A stretch of 12,741 bases of DNA from JBQTIM01 sp052388135 (GTDB lineage Bacteria > Elusimicrobiota > Elusimicrobia > FEN-1173), in the NCBI GenBank assembly GCA_052388135.1, contig JBQTIM010000056.1, positions 1 to 12,741 on the forward strand, in the 5' to 3' direction. The notes under the pieces were generated by a model. The model had not been told where the DNA came from, did no database searches, and saw only the letters and a program-made list of their open reading frames with translations. Numbering within the stretch: the first letter of the stretch is position 1; every line of letters starts with the position of its first letter. Shown one piece after another: positions 6,694 to 12,471 of the stretch. The position numbers and the translations under genes are program-made.

Positions 6694-7494
6694 ATGATTA
6701 AGCTTGCCATCTGCGGAGCGGGCGGCCGCATGGGCCGGGCCGTGTTCGACGCGGCGTCCAAGGCCAAGGGCGTGCGGGTGTCCGGCCTTTTGGAAAAAGC
6801 CGGTTCGCCCCACGTGGGGGAAACGTTCAACGACAGTCCCATCACCGCCCGGCTCGAGGACCTTCTGCCCTGCTCCGACGTGTTCATCGATTTCACCGCG
6901 CCGGAATCCACCGCGCAAACCGCCGCCGCCCTGGCCGCCGCCGGCAAGGCCCTCGTGGTGGGCACCACGGGCCTGACGGGCCCTTTGCTGGAAAAATTCA
7001 AGGCGTCGGTCAAAAACATCCCCGTGGTCCTTTCGCCCAACATGAGCCTGAGCGCCAACGTGCTCTTCGACGTGGCCGAGCGCCTGGCCCGGCTCTTGCC
7101 CGATTACGACGCCGAGATCGTGGAGATCCACCACAACTTGAAGAAGGACGCGCCCTCCGGGACCGCCAAGGGACTGGCCGAGGCCATCGCCCGGGGCCGG
7201 AACGGAAAATCCAAGTTCGTCCACGGCCGCGACGGCCTGCCGGGCGAGCGCAAGCCGGAGGAAATCGGCGTCCACGCCGTGCGCGGCGGCGACGTGGTGG
7301 GCGACCACACGGCCTTGTTCCTGGGCCGCGGGGAGCGCATCGAGCTGGTGCACCGCGTCACGTCGCGGGAGGCCTTCGCCCACGGCGCCGTGGCCGCCGC
7401 CCTTTGGCTGGCCGGCAAAAAGCCCGGCCTCTACGACATGCGGGACGTTCTGGGTTTGAAAAGCGATCCCTCGAAAACGGCCGGTCCCGCGTGA
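6694..7494 (+). CDS. dapB: 4-hydroxy-tetrahydrodipicolinate reductase
   Basis: A 266-residue NAD(P)H-dependent reductase that makes tetrahydrodipicolinate from the DapA product. The N-terminal Rossmann motif GAGGRMG is at residues 8-14. 'FIDFTAPEST' (64-73) and 'VVGTTGL' (88-94) line the cofactor site. The substrate-binding signature 'EIHHNLKKDAPSGTA' (144-158) carries the catalytic His146-His147 and Lys150. Length is typical. The C-terminus 'MRDVLGL' is the usual ending, followed here by a short extra tail of about ten residues. The stop overlaps the GTG of the downstream FAH-family gene by four bases, which ties that enzyme's translation to dapB. Its product feeds DapL encoded three genes further on. 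Confidence 0.97.
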   Translation: MIKLAICGAGGRMGRAVFDAASKAKGVRVSGLLEKAGSPHVGETFNDSPITARLEDLLPCSDVFIDFTAPESTAQTAAALAAAGKALVVGTTGLTGPLLEKFKASVKNIPVVLSPNMSLSANVLFDVAERLARLLPDYDAEIVEIHHNLKKDAPSGTAKGLAEAIARGRNGKSKFVHGRDGLPGERKPEEIGVHAVRGGDVVGDHTALFLGRGERIELVHRVTSREAFAHGAVAAALWLAGKKPGLYDMRDVLGLKSDPSKTAGPA

Positions 7495-8246
7495 TCTACT
7501 GCCGGTTCAGCGTGGACGGCCCCCCGTTCCGGTGGGGCGTGGTGGAGCGCGGCTCCGTGGAGGCCATTTTGCCGGACCCTTACGGCGAGTGGGAGCGCAC
7601 GGGACTGCGCTGGCCGCTGAAGCGCGTGCAATTGGACGCGCCCTGCCGCCCCTCGAAAATCATCGCCGTGGGCATGAACTACGCGGACCACGCCAAGGAG
7701 TTCGGCCAGGCCCTGCCGCGGGAACCGTTGATCTCGTTCAAACCGCCCAGCGCCATCGTGCCGCCGGGCGGGACCGTGATCCTGCCGCGGCGCTCCCGGC
7801 GCGTGGACTACGAGGGCGAGCTGGCCGTGGTCATCGGGCGGCGCGCGCGCCGCGTCTCGCCGGCCCGGGCGTCGGCCCACATTTTGGGCTACACCATCAT
7901 GAACGACGTGACGGCGCGGGACTTGCAGAAGAGCGACGGCCAATGGGCGCGGTCCAAAGGCTTCGACACCTTCGCGCCCCTGGGCCCCTGGATCGTGGGC
8001 GGCATTTCCCCGGCGGACCTGAAGATTGAAACCCTGGTCAACGGCCGCCGCCGCCAATCGTCGCGCACCTCGCAGCTGATTTTCAAAGTGCCGCGCCTGG
8101 TGTCCTTCATCAGCGGCATCATGACCTTGGAGCCGGGGGACGTGATCTCCACGGGAACGCCCTCGGGCATCGGCCCGCTGAAAAAGGGCGACCGCGTGGA
8201 GGTGCGCATCGAGAAAATCGGCAGCCTGGCGAGCCGTGTCCGCTAA
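7491..8246 (+). CDS. Fumarylacetoacetate hydrolase (FAH) family enzyme
   Basis: A 251-residue single-domain FAH-fold protein. The GTG start at 7491 overlaps the dapB stop; longer forms would run inside dapB. Family motifs: 'KIIAVGMNYADHAKE' (56-70), metal ligands Glu108 and Glu110 in 'VDYEGELAVVIG' and Asp139 in 'IMNDVTARDLQ', then 'KGFDTFAPLGPWIV' and 'GDVISTGTPSGIGPLKKGD' near the C-terminus. Known small FAH enzymes are divalent-metal dependent and act on 3-acylpyruvate-like or oxaloacetate-like compounds (isomerase, hydrolase, decarboxylase or tautomerase). The specific reaction cannot be read from these motifs. A place inside the lysine operon hints at handling of pyruvate- or oxaloacetate-derived intermediates or side products, which is inference. 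No aromatic-degradation genes are nearby, which argues against a classic homoprotocatechuate role. Confidence 0.88.
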   Translation: MIYCRFSVDGPPFRWGVVERGSVEAILPDPYGEWERTGLRWPLKRVQLDAPCRPSKIIAVGMNYADHAKEFGQALPREPLISFKPPSAIVPPGGTVILPRRSRRVDYEGELAVVIGRRARRVSPARASAHILGYTIMNDVTARDLQKSDGQWARSKGFDTFAPLGPWIVGGISPADLKIETLVNGRRRQSSRTSQLIFKVPRLVSFISGIMTLEPGDVISTGTPSGIGPLKKGDRVEVRIEKIGSLASRVR

Positions 8247-8631
8247 AAAAACCCTCCGCGCCTTCCTGGACTTGTTCGAGGAGGACCGGCCGGAGGAAAT
8301 CGTGTACGACCCGGCCCACGTGGCGGCGGTGCTGGTCTCTTGCCTGGCGGCCCTGGGATTTTTGTATTGGCTGTTGTGGGCCCTGCTGGTTTGCGAGGGC
8401 GGCCTTCCCTCGAAGGTGGTTCCGTTCTTTCAAGTTCTGCTCACATCGCGCACGATCCAGGATTTCGGCTACCGCGGCCACCCTTACGAATTGGGAATTT
8501 TCGAAGGCTGGATCGTCAACGTCGGAGCCCTGGCGGCCGGCGCGGGCTTGTTGGCCGGCCTGCGCCGTATTTTCACGGCGGGCCGGCCCGGCGCGCGGCC
8601 GGCGGACGCTTCCAGGAGGACATCGCCATGA
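8236..8631 (+). CDS. Small two-helix membrane protein, unrecognised
   Basis: A 131-residue protein starting at GTG 8236, overlapping the end of the FAH gene by 11 bases and overlapping the dapL ATG by four (ATGA). That chaining on both sides is the main evidence that it is real. It has a charged N-terminus (1-27), a strong hydrophobic helix at about 28-52 ('LVSCLAALGFLYWLLWALLV'), a polar loop containing 'TIQDFGYRGHPYELGIFEGW' (73-92), a second helix at about 92-109, and an Arg/Pro-rich tail. There is no signal peptide and no catalytic motif I recognise. I do not know the family. A role in the membrane linked to diaminopimelate/lysine handling would be speculation based on position only. Confidence 0.75.
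   Translation: MSAKKTLRAFLDLFEEDRPEEIVYDPAHVAAVLVSCLAALGFLYWLLWALLVCEGGLPSKVVPFFQVLLTSRTIQDFGYRGHPYELGIFEGWIVNVGALAAGAGLLAGLRRIFTAGRPGARPADASRRTSP
8614..8619 (+). promoter_or_regulatory. Ribosome-binding site of dapL
   Basis: AGGAGG sits eight bases before ATG 8628, close to ideal spacing. It supports that start rather than the longer open frame upstream, and suggests strong independent initiation despite the ATGA overlap. Confidence 0.8.
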
Positions 8632-9791
8632 AAAGCTCTCCCGCGGACCGGCTGAACCGCCTGCCGCCCTATCTGTTCGTCGCCATCGACGAGAAAAAGA
8701 AAGCCGCCCTGGCCAAGGGCGCGGACATCATTTCCCTGGGCGTGGGCGACCCGGACCTGCCCACGCCGCCCCACATCGTGGCCGCGGGCCAGAAGGCCCT
8801 GGCGGACCCCTCGAACCATCAATACCCTTTCGGCTCGGGCCTCCTCCGCTTCCGCGAAGCGGCGGCCCGCTGGTACAAAACCCGCTTCAACGTGGACCTG
8901 GACCCGGCCGCCGAGGTCCACGCGCTCCTGGGCTCCAAGGACGGCCTGACGCACCTGCCCCTGGCCTTCGTGAACCCCGGCGACGTCGTGCTCATTCCCG
9001 AGCCGGCTTACCCCGCCTACAACAGCGCCGTGATCCTGGCCGGCGGCGTCTCCCATTTCGTTCCCATGCTGGAGAAAAACAATTTCCTGCCGGATTTTTC
9101 CGCCGTGCCCGTCGAGGTTTTGCGCAAAGCCAAGTTCCTGTATTTGAATTATCCCGGCAACCCCACGTCGGCCACGGCGGACCGGCCCTTCTTTGAATCC
9201 GTGGTGAAGCTGGCCCGCGAACACGGCTTCTTCGTGGCCCACGACGCGCCGTACTCCGAAATGTATTACGGCGAGCCGCCCATCTCCTTCCTTTCCGTTC
9301 CGGGCGCCAAGGACGTGGGCGTGGAGTTCCACTCCTGCTCCAAGACCTACAATATGACGGGCTGGCGCATCGGCTGGGTTTGCGGCAACCGGGAGATCAT
9401 CAAGGGCCTGGGCCGGCTGAAGGACAACTTCGACTCGGGCGCGTTCCAGGCCGTGCAAGAGGCGGGCATCGCCGCTCTCGCCGGCCCCCAGGACTGCGTG
9501 GCCGAAATGCGGAAGATATACAAGGAGCGGCGCGACCTGTGGATGGCGGGATTGAAGCGCCTCGGCTGGAAAGCCTTCGAGCCTCCGGCCACGTTCTACG
9601 TCTGGGCGCATACCCCCCCGGGGTATACCTCGGCCCGCGCCGCCGAGCGCCTGCTGGAGGAGGCCCACATCGTCTGCACCCCCGGCAGCGGCTTCGGCCC
9701 GTCGGGCGAGGGTTACGTCCGCTTCGCCCTCACCGTCCCCGCCCAGCGCCTGCGCCAGGCCCTGGAGCGCATGGAAAAGCTGAAGTGGTAG
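8628..9791 (+). CDS. dapL: LL-diaminopimelate aminotransferase
   Basis: A 387-residue PLP fold-type I aminotransferase. Seen motifs: 'ISLGVGDPDLPTPPHIV' (35-51), 'YPFGSGLLRFREA' (66-78), 'NYPGNPTSA' (174-182), 'VAHDAPYSEMYY' with Asp206, the PLP lysine 239 in 'SCSKTYNMTGWRIG', and 'YVRFALT' near the end for substrate carboxylate binding. The N-terminal 'ADRLNRLPPYLFVAIDEKKK' strongly resembles DapL-type enzymes, which convert tetrahydrodipicolinate directly to LL-diaminopimelate using glutamate. The operon contains dapA, dapB, dapF and lysA but no dapD, dapE or succinyl-DAP aminotransferase, which makes DapL the sensible assignment over a generic aspartate or alanine aminotransferase. It is the last gene of the lysine block; a new promoter begins 36 bases after its stop. 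Confidence 0.88.
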   Translation: MKSSPADRLNRLPPYLFVAIDEKKKAALAKGADIISLGVGDPDLPTPPHIVAAGQKALADPSNHQYPFGSGLLRFREAAARWYKTRFNVDLDPAAEVHALLGSKDGLTHLPLAFVNPGDVVLIPEPAYPAYNSAVILAGGVSHFVPMLEKNNFLPDFSAVPVEVLRKAKFLYLNYPGNPTSATADRPFFESVVKLAREHGFFVAHDAPYSEMYYGEPPISFLSVPGAKDVGVEFHSCSKTYNMTGWRIGWVCGNREIIKGLGRLKDNFDSGAFQAVQEAGIAALAGPQDCVAEMRKIYKERRDLWMAGLKRLGWKAFEPPATFYVWAHTPPGYTSARAAERLLEEAHIVCTPGSGFGPSGEGYVRFALTVPAQRLRQALERMEKLKW

Positions 9792-9827
9792 GAGAGCCGC
9801 GCGGCGGCGTAACAACAAACTTGCCCC

Positions 9828-9856
9828 TTGACAATTCCTTCCTTTCGCGTTAATTT
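9828..9856 (+). promoter_or_regulatory. Probable promoter of the EamA-type transporter gene
   Basis: A perfect TTGACA (9828-9833) is followed after 17 bases by TAATTT (9851-9856), a weak -10 match. The surrounding stretch is AT-rich compared with the coding regions. The start site would be near 9863, leaving a leader of about 36 bases before GTG 9899. It marks a transcription unit separate from the lysine block. Confidence 0.55.
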
Positions 9857-9898
9857 ATCCCCAGAGCCAAACAAGCCGTCCCTCCCTGCTGGACAATC

Positions 9899-10783
9899 GT
9901 GAAAAATTCGGCGACACAAGGCGCGGCCGTCATGACGGCGGCCTGCCTGCTCTTCGCGCTCATGGGCGCGGCGGTGAAAGCGGCCTGCCGCGAACTGCCC
10001 TCGGACCAGGTGGTTTTCTTCCGCAACGCCCTGGGGCTGGCGGCCCTGGCGCCGCTTCTGTGGCGGGCCGGACGGCGGGGCTTGGCCACGCGGCGCCCCG
10101 GGCCCCACGCGGCGCGGGCTTTGGCGGGCCTGGCGGCCATGTACTGTTCTTTCTACGCGCTGGCCCACATGCGTCTGGCCGACGCGCTGGTTCTGGGCTA
10201 CACCGCGCCGCTGTTCATGCCCTTCCTGGCGAAATTCTGGCTGGGGGAGGAAATTCCGGCGGGCCTGGGCTGGGTTCTCGCGGCGGGGTTTCTGGGCGTG
10301 GGATTGATCCTCAAGCCGGGCTTCGGAATTTTTCGGCCCGCCGCTTTGGCCGGACTTGCGGCGGGGCTGTTGGGGGCCGTGGCGCAGGTGGGCATCCGCG
10401 GGCTGACGCGCACGGAGCCGGTGCTTCGCATCGTGTTCTATTTCGGCCTCATCGGCTCGGCGGTTTCGGCCCTGCCGGCGGCGGCGGGAGGATGGCGCGA
10501 ACCGTCTCCGGGGCTCTGGGTCCTTCTGGCGGCCATGGGCGCGGTGGCGTCGGCGGCGCAACTGCTGTTGACGCGGGCCTATCGCGAGGCGCCGCCGGCG
10601 CGCGTGGGGCCGTTCATTTACTCGGCCGTGGTTTTCGCGGGGTTGTTGGATTGGGTCTTTTGGGGGAAGTTGCCGGACGTTCTTTCGGCGGCCGGAGCGG
10701 GGCTGGTGATTTTGTCCGGCGTCCTGGCCATCCGCGGGATGAACCGCGCCGTGCCGACGGAACCCGGCGCGCCGGCGAAATAA
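9899..10783 (+). CDS. EamA/DMT-superfamily transporter
   Basis: A 294-residue, very hydrophobic protein with about ten predicted membrane helices arranged as two EamA-type five-helix halves. The first half begins 'GAAVMTAACLLFALMGAAVKAAC' and includes the characteristic 'YALAHMRLADALVLGYTAPLFMPFLAKFWLGEEI' region (about 85-118), in which a helix end is followed by a conserved Glu. The second half includes 'LLTRAYREAPPARVGPFIYSAVVFAGLLDWVFWG'. DMT-family members export or import amino acids, nucleotides and other small metabolites; the substrate here is unknown. GTG 9899 is taken as the start because it gives a charged N-terminus before helix 1. ATG 9932 is possible but would shorten the first helix. 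Neither has a convincing Shine-Dalgarno. It sits just after dapL, so amino-acid export is a tempting but unsupported idea. Confidence 0.88.
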   Translation: MKNSATQGAAVMTAACLLFALMGAAVKAACRELPSDQVVFFRNALGLAALAPLLWRAGRRGLATRRPGPHAARALAGLAAMYCSFYALAHMRLADALVLGYTAPLFMPFLAKFWLGEEIPAGLGWVLAAGFLGVGLILKPGFGIFRPAALAGLAAGLLGAVAQVGIRGLTRTEPVLRIVFYFGLIGSAVSALPAAAGGWREPSPGLWVLLAAMGAVASAAQLLLTRAYREAPPARVGPFIYSAVVFAGLLDWVFWGKLPDVLSAAGAGLVILSGVLAIRGMNRAVPTEPGAPAK

Positions 10784-10797
10784 TTTTTTAAGCGCGC

Positions 10798-10809
10798 TCA
10801 AGCGCTTGA
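10798..10809. repeat. Perfect 12-bp palindrome upstream of the metalloprotease gene
   Basis: TCAAGCGCTTGA is self-complementary over all 12 bases and lies 17 bases before ATG 10827, just upstream of the ribosome-binding site. It may be a regulator-binding site. No clear promoter is seen around it, so its function is uncertain. Confidence 0.4.
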
Positions 10810-10826
10810 ACGGAAAGAGTGTCGAA

Positions 10827-11657
10827 ATGAGAAAGTGGATTCTGAGTGTCGTTGTTTTCGCGGCCGCCGCGCCGCTCTGGGCGGGCGCCGCCCCGCGCAT
10901 GAATTTTATTCTGAAGGGCTATCACATGCCTCCCGAAACGGAAGCCGCCTTGCGCGACGGCGTGGATCGCATCGTGCGGGTTCACGAGGAGCGCTTCGGC
11001 CTTTCCTACCCTCCCGGCCTGGAGGTGGACGTGCGCGTCTACGGCCGGTTTCAGGACTTCAAGCGCTACCAAAAAGCCACGTCGAAGGCGCAGTCCAACA
11101 GCGGCTATTATTCCATCGGCCGGCGGGAGATCGTGGTGTGGGCGGGCTCGTCTCCGGAGAAGCTCTCGCGCATCGTCTTCCACGAGGCCAACCATTTCCT
11201 TCTGCGCAACCGCCTGCCCGACCCGCCCAAGTGGGTGAACGAGGGCTTGTCGGAATATTTCGAGTACATGCAAGTCCGGCCCGGCGAGACGCATTTCGCG
11301 CGCCAAGGCCCCAAGCTGGAGCGCTGCCGCCGCCGGCTGGCCGACGGCCGCCTCATGGGCTTGAAGGAATCCCTCAGCCTGGCCGGAGCCGATTGGGACG
11401 GGCTCAACCGCTCCGACGATAAAATCGCCAGCAGCATGAGCTGGTCGCTGGTGTATTTCCTGCTTTCGTCGGAGGAAAAGGGGGCCGTCTTGCGCGGGCT
11501 GATCCAAACGCTGAGCCAAGACTCTTCGGTCGACCCGGCTCAAGTCATTCAAGCGCTTTACGGCGGCGGCGTGGAAGGCCTGGAGCGGGACTGGCACGCC
11601 TGGATGTCCTCGTCCCAAGACGCGCTGGTGTCGGCGTCTCCGTCGGCCGTTCAATAG
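10827..11657 (+). CDS. Secreted gluzincin-like zinc metalloprotease (peptidase MA-like)
   Basis: A 276-residue protein starting at ATG 10827, preceded by GGAAAGAG at good spacing. The N-terminus 'MRKWILSVVVFAAAAPLWAG' then Ala-Ala-Pro is a convincing signal peptide, so the protein should be periplasmic or secreted. The zinc-binding HExxH motif is 'FHEANHFLL' (His119, Glu120, His123). It is followed by 'KWVNEGLSEYFEYM' (135-148), which carries the downstream glutamate expected as third zinc ligand in gluzincins of the DUF1570/peptidase-MA-like group (Glu139 or Glu143). Other recognisable pieces are 'DVRVYGRFQDFKRY' and 'GYYSIGRREIVVWAG' ahead of the active site and 'SWSLVYFLL' after it, all typical of that group. 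It follows the transporter by 43 bases, so the two may be co-transcribed. The substrate is unknown; proteolytic activity is inferred from motif conservation. Confidence 0.82.
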   Translation: MRKWILSVVVFAAAAPLWAGAAPRMNFILKGYHMPPETEAALRDGVDRIVRVHEERFGLSYPPGLEVDVRVYGRFQDFKRYQKATSKAQSNSGYYSIGRREIVVWAGSSPEKLSRIVFHEANHFLLRNRLPDPPKWVNEGLSEYFEYMQVRPGETHFARQGPKLERCRRRLADGRLMGLKESLSLAGADWDGLNRSDDKIASSMSWSLVYFLLSSEEKGAVLRGLIQTLSQDSSVDPAQVIQALYGGGVEGLERDWHAWMSSSQDALVSASPSAVQ

Positions 11658-11672
11658 GCGGTCCCGGCTCGT

Positions 11673-11694
11673 CCCGCCGCCGCGGCGCGGCGGG
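11673..11694 (+). terminator. GC-rich hairpin after the metalloprotease gene
   Basis: CCCGCCGC (11673-11680) and GCGGCGGG (11687-11694) are perfect 8-base arms around a CGCGGC loop, 15 bases past the stop codon. The position suits a terminator or 3'-end stabiliser, but no T-run follows, so it is not a classical intrinsic terminator. Confidence 0.35.
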
Positions 11695-11714
11695 CTCGGC
11701 GAAATTCCGTTTCT

Positions 11715-11879
11715 AGAACTCATCTCATAAAGGAACTCGGAGCGAAATTTCAGATTTCGAGCCGAGCCGACGCGGGCCGAGGCGAGCATACTCCGCCGGC
11801 GGTATGTGAGCCGAAGACCGCTGAGGCGCAGGCCGAAAGTTGAAATTGCAGCCCGAAAGTAATTTATGAGATGAGCTCT
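11715..11879. repeat. 165-bp MITE-like or palindromic repeat element
   Basis: The ends form terminal inverted repeats: 11715-11731 pairs with 11863-11879 at 16 of 17 positions, including a perfect 13-base core (CTCATCTCATAAA at 11719-11731 against TTTATGAGATGAG at 11863-11875). Weaker complementarity continues inward, including an AATTTCA block with TTTCG nearby in both halves. A central CATAC...GTATG hairpin encloses the palindrome CCGCCGGCGG (11793-11802). The whole unit could fold into one long imperfect hairpin. It has no coding potential and no obvious target-site duplication. This looks like a miniature inverted-repeat transposable element or a large dispersed palindromic repeat. It occupies most of the 292-base gap between the metalloprotease gene and trmJ. 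Copy number in the genome cannot be known from one window. Confidence 0.65.
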
Positions 11880-11938
11880 GAAGTCCGGCCGCCGGCCGTG
11901 GCCGCGCCCGGGCTCTTCCTCCTTCCTTCCGAACCCGC

Positions 11939-11944
11939 TAAAAT
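11939..11944 (+). promoter_or_regulatory. Possible -10 box of trmJ (leaderless start)
   Basis: TAAAAT differs by one base from TATAAT and ends five bases before ATG 11950, so the transcript would begin at or next to the start codon. The matching -35 position holds only a poor TTCCTC. No Shine-Dalgarno is present. The arrangement resembles that of the antitoxin gene in this window. Confidence 0.45.
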
Positions 11945-11949
11945 CAAGC

Positions 11950-12471
11950 ATGGCCTCCCGACCCTCCCTGTCCGTGCGCGTGGTGCTGGTGCGGCCGCGC
12001 AATCCCTTGAACATCGGCGCGGCGGCGCGCGCCATGGCCAACTTCGGTCTGTCCGACCTGGCGGTGGTGAAGCCCCACGCGCCGGTCTGGCGCGAGACCG
12101 TGTCGGCGGTGGGGGCGGAACGGCTGGTGCTGAAAGCGCGGCGGGCCGATACGTTGGACGAGGTTCTGCGGGACCGGCAGATCGTGCTGGGCACCACGGC
12201 GGTGCGAGACCGCCGACTGCGGCGCCCGCTCATCCGCCTGCCCGACCTGCCGGCGTTCCTGAAAGAAAACGGCGCACGGCGCGTGGCCGTCCTGTTCGGC
12301 TCGGAAAAGACGGGCCTCAGCAACGCCCACCTGGACCGCTGCACCCACATCCTCACCATCCCCACGTCGCCGGGCTGCCCCTCCATGAACCTGGGCCAGG
12401 CCGTGGCGGTGTGCGCTTACGAGCTGGCCCGCGGCGGGACGGATTTCGGTCCGCTAACGCCGCCCGGATAA
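11950..12471 (+). CDS. trmJ: TrmJ-type tRNA 2'-O-methyltransferase, SPOUT domain only
   Basis: A 173-residue SPOUT-class methyltransferase domain. TrmJ methylates the ribose of nucleotide 32 in tRNA anticodon loops using S-adenosylmethionine. Motif 1 'RPRNPLNIGAAARAMANFGL' (15-34), 'VLGTTAVRDRRL' (79-90), motif 2 'VLFGSEKTGLSN' (114-125) and motif 3 'IPTSPGCPSMNLGQAVAVCAYEL' (137-159) form the trefoil-knot cofactor site, in the order seen in E. coli TrmJ. The frame stops at TAA 12469-12471, directly after the catalytic domain. E. coli TrmJ is 246 residues with a C-terminal helical domain, so this product is short. The same frame continues past the stop and encodes that missing domain. The gene is either a fresh nonsense mutant, a sequencing or assembly error, or a case of readthrough or a split enzyme. 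The family assignment is firm; the functional state is open. Confidence 0.85.
   Translation: MASRPSLSVRVVLVRPRNPLNIGAAARAMANFGLSDLAVVKPHAPVWRETVSAVGAERLVLKARRADTLDEVLRDRQIVLGTTAVRDRRLRRPLIRLPDLPAFLKENGARRVAVLFGSEKTGLSNAHLDRCTHILTIPTSPGCPSMNLGQAVAVCAYELARGGTDFGPLTPPG

Noticed and set aside
5722..7383. Long minus-strand open frame opposite dapA and dapB
   Set aside because: It is the complement of two certain genes and is rich in Gly, His and Arg without any domain; a composition artefact.
9796..9805. GCCGCGCGGC palindrome just after dapL as a terminator
   Set aside because: Only a 10-base palindrome with no loop and no T-run following; common by chance at this GC content.
10788..12386. Very long open frame on the minus strand (532 codons) across the metalloprotease, repeat element and trmJ
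   Set aside because: It runs opposite to two genes with clear family motifs, shows no recognisable domain and is Arg/Pro/His-rich, as expected of an antisense shadow in GC-rich DNA.
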